64,000 bases of DNA from Prevotella sp. AGR2160. GTDB lineage: Bacteria > Bacteroidota > Bacteroidia > Bacteroidales > Bacteroidaceae. Under the pieces are notes generated by a model. It was given only the letters and a program-made list of their open reading frames with translations. It was not told the DNA's origin and made no database searches. Positions 1-7,645 of the stretch are shown piece by piece (within the stretch, counting starts at the first letter, position 1; the number at the start of each line of letters is the position of its first letter). The translations under genes and the position numbers were made by a program. The stretch covers positions 44,097 to 108,096 of the forward strand of contig NZ_AUJK01000009.1 of the NCBI RefSeq assembly GCF_000424185.1, read 5' to 3'.

Positions 1-994
1 CGACGACACCAATGGTGAAGAGGATGACGACGGTGGTGCCGAGGCGGCCCGACGCCGCGAACATCGGCAGGAGGTCATCACCCATCTCCGGCAGGGAGAT
101 CCCCTCTTTGTGGGCGAGCATGATCAGCAGGATGCCCAGGGCGAGGAACAGCAGATTGGCGGGGACGAAGGCGAAGCCGTAGGTGCACATGTCCTTCTGC
201 GCGTCGCGGAGCGTCTTACATGTGAGGTTCTTCTGCATCATATCCTGGTCGAGGCCCGTCATGACGATGGCTACGAAGGCACCACTGAGAAACTGTTTCC
301 AGAAGTTCTGTGTCGACACCCAGTCGTCGAAGACAAAGATGCGGCTGTGGGCATCCCGGGCGATGGCCGTCACGGCATCGCCGACGGAGAGGCCGAGAGC
401 GTTGATGACATTGAAGATGATGAGGATCAGTGCCACAAACATGCAGAGGGTCTGGAACGTATCCGTCCATACGAGCGTCTTGATACCGCCCCGACGCGTA
501 TAGAGCCAGATCAGTGCCACCATGCCGATGACGGTGACGGGGAAGGGGATACCGAAACTGTCAAGGACGAATTTCTGCAGGATGATACAGACGACATAGA
601 AGCGTACGGCGGCTCCTGTCATCTTCGAGAGGAGAAAGAAGGCGGCGCCGGTCTTATACGACCGTTGTCCGAGACGTTCACGGAGATAGGCGTAGATTGT
701 TGTCAGTCGCAGCCGGTAGTATACGGGCAGGAGAATAAAGGCGATGGCGAAATAGCCGATGATGAATCCCAGGCACATCTGCAGATAGGTCATGTCGGTC
801 TTCATCACCATACCGGGGACGGAGACGAAGGTGATGCCGGAGATGGAGGCGCCGACCATGCCGAAGGCAACCATATACCATGGTGACCGTCGGTTGCCGC
901 GGTAGAACGTGTCGTTGTCGGAGTGGCGTGTCGTGATGCGGCCGATGACGAGCAGGGCCAGGAAGTAAATGAGAACGGTGATCAGGATAATCAT
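1..994 (-). CDS. Sodium:solute symporter (SSS family), C-terminus beyond window
   Basis: Integral membrane transporter of the sodium:solute symporter family; the substrate cannot be told. The first 331 residues are visible on the minus strand and the gene runs off the left edge. The N-terminus opens directly into a membrane segment (MIILITVLIYFLALLVIG), followed by the GxxGASISGITFVSVPG-like helix and repeated hydrophobic helices, the SSS layout; intact members are usually 450-600 residues. It follows the alpha-galactosidase gene on the same strand but has its own promoter (1020-1028) and lies beyond a long hairpin (1112-1174), so it is probably a separate transcription unit. Sugar transport is a guess from context only. 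Confidence 0.85.
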   Translation of the reverse strand, partial: MIILITVLIYFLALLVIGRITTRHSDNDTFYRGNRRSPWYMVAFGMVGASISGITFVSVPGMVMKTDMTYLQMCLGFIIGYFAIAFILLPVYYRLRLTTIYAYLRERLGQRSYKTGAAFFLLSKMTGAAVRFYVVCIILQKFVLDSFGIPFPVTVIGMVALIWLYTRRGGIKTLVWTDTFQTLCMFVALILIIFNVINALGLSVGDAVTAIARDAHSRIFVFDDWVSTQNFWKQFLSGAFVAIVMTGLDQDMMQKNLTCKTLRDAQKDMCTYGFAFVPANLLFLALGILLIMLAHKEGISLPEMGDDLLPMFAASGRLGTTVVILFTIGVV

Positions 995-1019
995 GTCTTT
1001 CGTATTCTAAAATATGAAT

Positions 1020-1052
1020 GCAAAAGTAGAACATTTTATCCGATCATGCAAA
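1020..1052 (-). promoter_or_regulatory. Bacteroidetes-type promoter of the symporter gene
   Basis: On the minus strand, TACTTTTGC (1020-1028) is preceded by TTTG (1049-1052) with exactly 20 nt between, the Bacteroidetes -33/-7 pattern. The ATG is about 26 nt further on. Confidence 0.7.
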
Positions 1053-1068
1053 AAAAATGAGGGATTTT

Positions 1069-1096
1069 GTCGGGACATGATTTATCATGTTCCGAC
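1069..1096. repeat. Family A palindrome, copy 1
   Basis: GGGACATGAT and ATCATGTTCC arms around a two-base centre, with a GTCGG/CCGAC foot instead of GTAG. The symmetry extends into TTT/AAA outside. Confidence 0.85.
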
Positions 1097-1111
1097 AAAT
1101 AGCAATCATTG

Positions 1112-1174
1112 AAAGACAGACTAACAGAAAAACATATACTGCGCAGTGTATGTAAGATCTGTTACTCTGTCTTT
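1112..1174 (-). terminator. 63 bp imperfect inverted repeat after the alpha-galactosidase gene
   Basis: Two arms of about 31 nt pair with few mismatches: AAAGACAGA/TCTGTCTTT outside, TAACAGA/TCTGTTA next, ACATA-ACTGC/GCAGTGTATGT at the centre. It lies between the GH36 stop and the promoter of the symporter gene, so it may end or stabilise the TonB receptor-GH36 transcript. There is no long T-tract on the minus side, so intrinsic termination is uncertain. Confidence 0.5.
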
Positions 1175-1183
1175 TAGAATAGC

Positions 1184-1208
1184 GGATCATGATGAATCAT
1201 GTCCCTAC
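1184..1208. repeat. Family A palindrome, copy 2
   Basis: GGATCATGATGAATCATGTC followed by CCTAC; one of two copies in tandem 28 bp apart. Confidence 0.85.
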
Positions 1209-1211
1209 ATC

Positions 1212-1236
1212 GGATCATGATAAATCATGTCCCTAC
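1212..1236. repeat. Family A palindrome, copy 3
   Basis: Tandem with the preceding copy. Its CTAC foot contains the TAG stop codon (1233-1235) of the GH36 gene on the minus strand. Confidence 0.88.
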
Positions 1237-3416
1237 TGCAGTTCGAGCACATGGCTCGTGCCCTCATTGGCGGTGAGGATGTTCAGACCGACCTTCATGA
1301 GGAAGTCACCGGTGTACTGCTGACCGTCGCAGTCGAGCGTGGAGGCCTTACCGGGCATGAGGTTGATCTCCTTGACGGTATACGTCTTGTTGGGATCGAG
1401 GCCTTGGAGGCGTACGTTCAACAGCGGCTCCTGGAAACGTGGATGGAGGTCATAGGCGAAGACGACGGCTTTCTGTTTGTCCTGAGAGACATAGTTGACA
1501 GCCATGTGGTTGCCCTCATAGGGAGAGATGAGGCGATACTGCTCACCGTTGAGGATGACATCCTGCAGACGGCGCCAGTTGGCTACGGCTCCCTGGGTGT
1601 ATTTGTAGTCATCGGGTGACATCGTCTTGAGGTCGATATCGAAGCCGAGCTTGCACATTGAGGCAACATCGGTACGGAACTTCACGCTGGTGTTCTTATT
1701 CCAGTTGGTCACGTGGGCAGCGAGAGCCTTCACGGGGAAGAACTTCGACATGGACCACTGGATATAGAGGCGCTCGTAAGGATCGGTGTCATCACTCGGC
1801 CACAGCTCACCGAAATATTTCAGTGCGGCATAGTCGCAACGTGCGCCACCACCGGAGCAGAGCATCATCTCCAGTTTCGGGTATTTATTATGGATGCGGT
1901 CGAGGACCTTATAGAGCCCACGGACGTAATCGATATACAGATTGCCCTGCTTCTCCTTCTCATAGGGAGAGAAGATGTTCGTGATCGGAGAGTTGCAGTC
2001 CCACTTGAAGTAAGTGATATTCGGGTTCTGTGTCATCAGCTTGTCAACGATGGAGAACACATAGTTCTGTACCTCGGGGTTGGAGAGGTCGAGGACGAGC
2101 TGGTTGCGATAGTAATATGTCTTGCGGTTCGGCTGTTCGATGACCCAGTCATGATGCTTCTCATAGAGCTCACTCTTCGGGTTCACCATCTCCGGCTCAA
2201 TCCACAGACCGAACTTCACGCCGGCGTTCTGCGCGGCCTTTACGAGGGCGGGGATGCCACCGGGGAGTTTCGTGTGTGTCGGCTCCCAGTCGCCGAGACC
2301 GGCATGGTCGTTCTTACGGGGATACTTGTTGCCGAACCATCCGTCGTCGAGGAGGAACATCTCCACGCCGAGGTCCTTGGCATCCTTCATCAGCTGGGCC
2401 AGAGACTCCTGGTTGAAGTCGAAGCCGGTGTTCTCCCAGTTGTTGAGGAGCGTCATGCGAGTACCCTCACCATTCCACAGCTGATATTTGCGGGCCCAGT
2501 CGTGGAGGTTACGGGAGGCCTGCGACGTACCGTTGTTGCTCATCGTGAAGACAAACTCGGGTGTCTTGAAGGTCTCGCCGGCCTTGAGGATATAGTCGGA
2601 GGCATAGGGGTTGATGCCCGGGATGACACGGAGGCAGTTGACATTGTCAACCTCGAAGGTACAGCTGAAGTTACCCGTCCAGTTGACGGTGCCGAGCATC
2701 ACCGTTCCCTCGTTCTCACGGGCGGGTCCGTCGATGCCGAGCTCGAAGAACGGCTCACTCTGTTCGGCGGCGCGTGTGCCGAGCTTCGTGTCGATGATCT
2801 TCTTGCCGAACTGGAGCTGCTGGGTCGCGGGCTGTCCCTCACGTGCCCAGTCGCTGTGGTAGTTGGTCAGATAATACTTGCTGGCGTTGAGATAGAAGAT
2901 GCCACTGGCATAGCGCCACAGCGTGACGGGCTTTTTCTCGTTGTGCTTGATCTCACTCCAGGTCTTGATAACATTCTCTTTCTGATAGGCGACATAGTGG
3001 AGCGTCACCTCGTCGGCATACTGGTCGTCGGCAAGCCGGATGATCGTCTCCGTACCGCCATTGACGGCTTTCTGCTGAACACTCTTATAATAGAGGTAAG
3101 TGGTGAGGTTGCCGTCGGCATGAGTGATGGCGAGGGCGGGCTCGAAGCTGTCCTCGGTGCCGGAGCAGGCGTAGGCCTCATGGCCGCGCTCGCCGTAGCT
3201 GCCGTCGGAGCCCGGTTTCACCTTCCAGTCGAACTTACTGAAGTCGGCGGAAGAGGAGAGTTTCTCTCCAAAGTACACTTGGTAGAGGCGGTTGGCCGGA
3301 GAGGTCTGGAGAATCAGGTCGATGTCGTTGGTGCTGATACGGATGGTTTTCTTCTCAGCAGCCTGCAGTCCAAAGCAGAGCATCAGTGCGGCAATGAAGG
3401 TTAAGATCTTTTTCAT
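1233..3416 (-). CDS. Secreted alpha-galactosidase, GH36
   Basis: Retaining glycoside hydrolase that releases alpha-linked galactose from oligosaccharides such as raffinose or melibiose. The 727-residue protein has a signal peptide (residues 1-20, ending LQAAEKK), an N-terminal beta domain, then the GH36 barrel: LLDDGWFG near 355, WIEPEMVNPKSELY near 405, KWDCN with the likely nucleophile Asp473, CSGGGARCD near 520, and SDDTDP with the likely acid/base Asp542. Length and motifs agree with full-length GH36. It follows the TonB receptor gene by 25 bp on the same strand, so the two are probably co-transcribed as an alpha-galactoside import and cleavage unit. Its TAG stop lies in a family A repeat foot. 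Confidence 0.93.
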   Translation of the reverse strand: MKKILTFIAALMLCFGLQAAEKKTIRISTNDIDLILQTSPANRLYQVYFGEKLSSSADFSKFDWKVKPGSDGSYGERGHEAYACSGTEDSFEPALAITHADGNLTTYLYYKSVQQKAVNGGTETIIRLADDQYADEVTLHYVAYQKENVIKTWSEIKHNEKKPVTLWRYASGIFYLNASKYYLTNYHSDWAREGQPATQQLQFGKKIIDTKLGTRAAEQSEPFFELGIDGPARENEGTVMLGTVNWTGNFSCTFEVDNVNCLRVIPGINPYASDYILKAGETFKTPEFVFTMSNNGTSQASRNLHDWARKYQLWNGEGTRMTLLNNWENTGFDFNQESLAQLMKDAKDLGVEMFLLDDGWFGNKYPRKNDHAGLGDWEPTHTKLPGGIPALVKAAQNAGVKFGLWIEPEMVNPKSELYEKHHDWVIEQPNRKTYYYRNQLVLDLSNPEVQNYVFSIVDKLMTQNPNITYFKWDCNSPITNIFSPYEKEKQGNLYIDYVRGLYKVLDRIHNKYPKLEMMLCSGGGARCDYAALKYFGELWPSDDTDPYERLYIQWSMSKFFPVKALAAHVTNWNKNTSVKFRTDVASMCKLGFDIDLKTMSPDDYKYTQGAVANWRRLQDVILNGEQYRLISPYEGNHMAVNYVSQDKQKAVVFAYDLHPRFQEPLLNVRLQGLDPNKTYTVKEINLMPGKASTLDCDGQQYTGDFLMKVGLNILTANEGTSHVLELQ

Positions 3417-3441
3417 CGTTCAAAATGTTTATGAGGGTTTG

Positions 3442-5733
3442 TTAGAATCTGAGAGAAGCGGAGAACTCCACGGTGAAGGGACGGAGGTAGCTGCCGCTCA
3501 TGATATATCCGGCATATTTCTTCGCGTCATCCTTCGTGACGAGCTCAGTACCGTTGATGGTTCCCTTGGCACCGCTGACATTGAAGATGTTGACGACGTC
3601 AGCGCCGAGGGAGAGGTGCTTGTTGACCTGCCAGTTGATACCGCCGAAGGTCTCCCAATGGCCATTGAAATAGAAGGCTTCCTGAAGGTTGGCGTAGGTC
3701 TTGCCGAAGTAGCGGAAGCTCGTCCACAGACGGACATCCTTCGTGATGTTATAGCTCGGGTCAAGCTCGATGAGGACCTGCGGGATCTCCTTGACGATCA
3801 TCTTGTCGGCATTGACACTCATCGTGTTGCCGTTGTTAAAGGTCACGCTGGCGTTGTAGTTGCTGTACTGCGGTTTCTGCCAGGTAAAGAGGGCATGGAG
3901 ATGGAAGCCCTTGAAGGGGTCGATCTCTGCCGATGTCGTCCAGCCGAGGGTGTGGATGTTATAGATCAGCAGGACGGTCTTCGACTCAGAGGTGCCGGGG
4001 TTCGTGAGGTTCTGCTGGTCAATGTTGTTCGACTTAGAGATATAGGTGATCATGGAGGTGAGGTCGATCCAGTTGTTCTTGAAGTAGACACCGCCACGGA
4101 TCAGAGGGATCGTCACACGCTTATACTGCTCTTCCGTAGGACCGGTACCGGCATAGTCGCTGATTCTCGGGAAGCGGGTAGCCACGGTAGCGTCAGCGAG
4201 GAAGCCGAACTGGCGTGTCAGCGCGTAGGAGCCCTGGATAGTAGCGGCATAGTTGAGCTTGTTCTTTGTCACGTTGGCCGGGGTGATGACGTCACCGGCA
4301 GCATTCGTGCCACCGATATAGAAGCCGTTATAACGGGAGGCGCTGATCTGGTCGGCCGACATGCGATAGTATTCGAGACGGGCACCATAAAGCAACTTGA
4401 ACTTCGGCGTCACCTGCCAGGTATCGGTGAGGTAGACAGCGAGCTTGTTCTCCGATCCTTTCGTATATTCCGGACTGAGCTCATTGAAGTCGTAGGTCTG
4501 TGAGCGCTTCGTCAGTCCCGTGAAGGGATTGTAGTAGTTTCCGTAGAGGATCGTGGGATACTCGTTGACAGAGGCATACCACTGGAAAGAGGAAGAATGG
4601 TAGTTGAGGTGATAATACCACTCGTTGAGTCCGAGGCGGAGGTTATGATTGCCGAGCTGCTTGTTGAGCTCTGTGGTGAGCATGAAGCTGCGGACCTTTC
4701 CGAAGTGGAGCCATGTACGGCGTCCCTCGACATAACCGGAGTAGGGCAGTGTGCCGGCCTCGTCGGTCGTCAGCATATAGTTGCCGAGGTTACCATCGGT
4801 GATTTGTGAGATCGTGGAGCCACCGAAGTCAACGTAGTTGGCGCGCGGGGCATCCATATATTTGGCGTTGAGGGTCCATTTCAGACCGTTGCTGAAGGTG
4901 TTCTCGAAGAGGAAGGCGAGCTCATTGGCGTGGTTGTCCATAGCCTGCTGGAAATCCCAGCTCTTGGCCTTGCCGTCCATGACATCATAATAGGTGAGAT
5001 GGCCGCCATTGGGGACATAGGAGTAACGGCCGAGCTTGAAGCCCTGGAACTCACTCACGGAGCCGTCACCGTTATAAATGAACGGGCCCTGGTTGTTGAA
5101 GTTGCCGGGATTCTTACTGTAACTGTATTTATAAAGGAGGGTGGCACGTCCGCGGCCCTCGTTGAAGACACGGGTGATGCCTGCGTGGAAGATTTGGGTG
5201 CGATCGGCGAAGTCGGTATAGCGTTGTTTCTGTGTGCCAGGGTCGTAGTTCTGATACATGCTGGCGGTCCAGAACCAGTTCTTGGCCAGACGGCCGGAGA
5301 GGTTGAGGTCGAAGGTGTTCAGTCCAAAGTGGTTGCCGTGCCAGTTGACGACGCCTTGAAATTTCTTGTCACTGATACCAAGCTGACTCTCGGCGTTGAC
5401 GGCATAGGCGATATTACCCGTGGCGATGGCAGACTCGGAAGGTGTCATGAGCATCGTGCCTTTCAGACTGGCATCGTTACGCCAGTGGGCAGAGAGCTTA
5501 TGAACACTGGAAGAATAGACGGCGGGGAGGCCATTCTCGTAGACGTTGACATCCTCAGAGGGGAGACCGATCTGAATCTCACGCGGCTTATAGGAGTCAG
5601 CGGCATTGAGCATGACATTTCGGTTGTCACCGCTTTTCGACGTAGCGACGGTGTCCTTGACCTGAGTCTGTGCAGCGGCTCCCATCGGAGTAGCGAGGAT
5701 AGCACTGTACAAAAGAAATTTGTAATAACTCAT
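3442..5733 (-). CDS. TonB-dependent outer-membrane receptor of the alpha-galactoside locus
   Basis: Outer-membrane beta-barrel receptor of about 763 residues. I chose the ATG at 5733 because it gives a signal peptide (MSYYKFLLYSAILATPMGAAAQ) and the proposed upstream extension is untranslated-looking. A short plug-like region (PREIQIGLPSEDVNVYENGLP) is followed by many alternating aromatic beta strands and a final ...VEFSASLRF strand ending in Phe, as is usual for barrel proteins. No SusD partner is next to it, and there is no N-terminal carboxypeptidase-like domain, so it is not a standard SusC. The adjacent GH36 suggests an alpha-galactoside ligand; that is inference. Confidence 0.85.
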   Translation of the reverse strand: MSYYKFLLYSAILATPMGAAAQTQVKDTVATSKSGDNRNVMLNAADSYKPREIQIGLPSEDVNVYENGLPAVYSSSVHKLSAHWRNDASLKGTMLMTPSESAIATGNIAYAVNAESQLGISDKKFQGVVNWHGNHFGLNTFDLNLSGRLAKNWFWTASMYQNYDPGTQKQRYTDFADRTQIFHAGITRVFNEGRGRATLLYKYSYSKNPGNFNNQGPFIYNGDGSVSEFQGFKLGRYSYVPNGGHLTYYDVMDGKAKSWDFQQAMDNHANELAFLFENTFSNGLKWTLNAKYMDAPRANYVDFGGSTISQITDGNLGNYMLTTDEAGTLPYSGYVEGRRTWLHFGKVRSFMLTTELNKQLGNHNLRLGLNEWYYHLNYHSSSFQWYASVNEYPTILYGNYYNPFTGLTKRSQTYDFNELSPEYTKGSENKLAVYLTDTWQVTPKFKLLYGARLEYYRMSADQISASRYNGFYIGGTNAAGDVITPANVTKNKLNYAATIQGSYALTRQFGFLADATVATRFPRISDYAGTGPTEEQYKRVTIPLIRGGVYFKNNWIDLTSMITYISKSNNIDQQNLTNPGTSESKTVLLIYNIHTLGWTTSAEIDPFKGFHLHALFTWQKPQYSNYNASVTFNNGNTMSVNADKMIVKEIPQVLIELDPSYNITKDVRLWTSFRYFGKTYANLQEAFYFNGHWETFGGINWQVNKHLSLGADVVNIFNVSGAKGTINGTELVTKDDAKKYAGYIMSGSYLRPFTVEFSASLRF

Positions 5734-5792
5734 TTTAATATAGGTTTTGGTTTTATTGAAATTTATTATTGTTTCAGCGAAGGGATGCGTGC

Positions 5793-5817
5793 GGATCATG
5801 ATGAATCATGTCCCTAC
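5793..5817. repeat. Family A palindrome, copy 4
   Basis: GGATCATGATGAATCATGTC plus CCTAC in the 5' leader of the TonB receptor gene, between its promoter and its start codon. Confidence 0.85.
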
Positions 5818-5830
5818 GTTGGTTTTCGGT

Positions 5831-5839
5831 GCAAAGTTA
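5831..5839 (-). promoter_or_regulatory. -7 element for the TonB receptor/GH36 operon
   Basis: TAACTTTGC on the minus strand, about 100 nt before the start codon; no good TTTG -33 box is visible, fitting an activator-dependent promoter. Confidence 0.55.
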
Positions 5840-5981
5840 CGCATTGTTTTCGCTCATGAGAAGAATAAGTATGACCTTGGTAGACGATTAGAAAAGGATG
5901 ATTTTTGCAACTTTCTGATTTTCTGATAGAAATAAAATAAAAATAGTCTGCCCAAAGTAGATGTTTTTGAATTATTTTTCT

Positions 5982-5990
5982 TAAATTTGC
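5982..5990 (+). promoter_or_regulatory. -7 element for the DUF6377 regulator
   Basis: TAAATTTGC 20 nt upstream of the ATG, the best TAnnTTTGC match in the divergent region on this strand. Confidence 0.5.
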
Positions 5991-6010
5991 AGCAATAAAA
6001 ATCTATCATT

Positions 6011-7621
6011 ATGCGCTATCTGCTCTCCCTCTTCATCGGTTTTATCTTCTTTGCCCTACCTTGTTCAGCGGCCGAGGATACGAAGGCTCTCTTCCATCGG
6101 TTGGACTCCTGTATTGAACTGCGCCCGGTATTTATGGCCAGGAAGGAACAGAGACTCCGGGAGGTGAAACGGCAGTTGGATCGTGCTCGTGGGGAGCAGC
6201 GGCTGGCAGTACTTGAAAAGTTGTATTGGGAGTATTATACCTATCGTTTTGACTCCGCCATGAGTTATGCCCGTCAGGAGGAAGCCCTTGCCCGGCGGCT
6301 TGGCAATGAGCGGGAGTTGTATCAAGCACAGCGGCATATCGCCATGCTCTTTGTTATCGGCGGCTACTACAGTGAGGCGGAGAAGATGCTTTTCTCTATT
6401 CCGTTGGATAAAGATGACAAGCAGGCTTGTTATGAGCAGAATATCACGGCATACTGGTTGTATCAGTATTGGAGTGCCTACTGTGGTGACCAGCTTTTCT
6501 CCCCACAATATGAACGGAAGAAGATGGTATACCTCAAGGCGGCGTTGGTAGATTATCCCCAAAAGGGAAATGCTCATTATCAATATCTGAAGGGAGAGTA
6601 TGCTTTCTATACCAAACAGCCGTTATCGTTATCGTCAGCTTATTATCTGATGGCAGTCCGCATGTCACCCATCAACACGCGTACCTATGCTTCCGCCGCT
6701 TATGGCGTAGCCCGTAACTTTCTTCTGGAAGGGAAAACGAAGGATTATGTCGACTGGCTCATCCGCTCTGCCATCTCCGATCAGGTTAACCCGCTGAAGG
6801 AGAATCTGGCCTTGCAGGAACTGGCGATGTATCTCTTCAAAAAGGATGAGAACAATGCCGCGAAGTCGACGAAATATATTTACTGTTCCATGGAGGATGC
6901 CCAGTTCTATAATGACCGTCTGCGTATGCTGGAGATCTCCCAGCGTCTGCCGGCCATCGTACAGGTCTATCAGCAGCAGATCAATGCCAAGCGCCATGCT
7001 GTGACAATTCTGAGTTTGGCCATTGCCCTCATCGCTGTCGTGCTGGTCTTCGGTATCCGTTATACCTACAGGCAGAACCGGTTGTTGCACCACCGTGGAC
7101 GGGAGATCAGTCGGCACAACAAACAACTTGCTGTGCTGAATGACCGGCTGCGGAAGACGGATGAGACGAGAGGAAAATATATGCGGCTGTTCCTTGATCT
7201 CTGTGCCGTATATATCACCAAACTCAATAACTATCGCAAACTCGTCACCCGTAAGGTGAAGACGCACCAGACCGATGACCTGCTCCATGACGCACAGTCG
7301 GCAAAGATCACGGAACAGGAGGCAGCAACATTCTATTCTCAGTTCGACAGCGCCTTCAAGGAACTCTATCCCTCTTTCGTGGAGGATTTCAACAATTTGC
7401 TCTTGCCCGACAAGCAGATCACGTTGACGAAGGAGGGCGCTTTGCCGACAGAGCTTCGCATCTATGCCCTCGTCTGCATCGGTGTCACGGAGAGTGCCGA
7501 GATCGCGACGCTTCTCTTCTATTCTCCCCAAACAATCTATAACTACCGCACGTCTGTCCGCAAACGTGCCATCAAGCCCGAGACGTTCGAGGATGATGTG
7601 AGGAGACTGGGGAAAAAGTAG
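6011..7621 (+). CDS. DUF6377 membrane-anchored transcriptional regulator (SusR-like)
   Basis: A 536-residue sensor/regulator of the type that controls polysaccharide loci in Bacteroidetes. Visible parts are a signal peptide (1-21), a periplasmic helical region with tetratricopeptide-like repeats (about 30-320), one membrane span near 328-350 (AVTILSLAIALIAVVLVFGI), a cytoplasmic coiled coil, and a C-terminal helix-turn-helix-like tail (LPTELRIYALVCIGVTESAEIATLLFYSPQTIYNYR split over about 485-520). It is divergent from the TonB receptor/GH36 operon, so it probably senses an alpha-galactoside and activates that operon; this is inference. Its TAG stop comes from the GTAG foot of a family A palindrome. 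Confidence 0.8.
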   Translation: MRYLLSLFIGFIFFALPCSAAEDTKALFHRLDSCIELRPVFMARKEQRLREVKRQLDRARGEQRLAVLEKLYWEYYTYRFDSAMSYARQEEALARRLGNERELYQAQRHIAMLFVIGGYYSEAEKMLFSIPLDKDDKQACYEQNITAYWLYQYWSAYCGDQLFSPQYERKKMVYLKAALVDYPQKGNAHYQYLKGEYAFYTKQPLSLSSAYYLMAVRMSPINTRTYASAAYGVARNFLLEGKTKDYVDWLIRSAISDQVNPLKENLALQELAMYLFKKDENNAAKSTKYIYCSMEDAQFYNDRLRMLEISQRLPAIVQVYQQQINAKRHAVTILSLAIALIAVVLVFGIRYTYRQNRLLHHRGREISRHNKQLAVLNDRLRKTDETRGKYMRLFLDLCAVYITKLNNYRKLVTRKVKTHQTDDLLHDAQSAKITEQEAATFYSQFDSAFKELYPSFVEDFNNLLLPDKQITLTKEGALPTELRIYALVCIGVTESAEIATLLFYSPQTIYNYRTSVRKRAIKPETFEDDVRRLGKK

Positions 7622-7645
7622 GGACATGATTCATCATGTTCCTAC
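7618..7645. repeat. Family A palindrome, copy 5 (provides two stop codons)
   Basis: Near-perfect 28 bp palindrome between convergent genes: GTAGGGACATGAT, centre TC, then ATCATGTTCCTAC. The left foot gives the TAG stop of the DUF6377 gene (7619-7621) and the right foot gives the TAG stop of metE on the other strand (7642-7644). Confidence 0.92.

Noticed and set aside
110..886. 258-codon plus-strand frame over the symporter gene
   Set aside because: Antisense shadow; acidic, repetitive composition without any family pattern, while the minus strand encodes a clear SSS transporter.
1069..1236. Family A palindromes as operators of a local regulator
   Set aside because: Copies occur near unrelated genes, often at their 3' ends and overlapping stop codons, which fits a dispersed repeat better than an operator.
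1713..3404. 563-codon plus-strand frame over GH36
   Set aside because: Antisense shadow of the alpha-galactosidase, which has full catalytic motifs.
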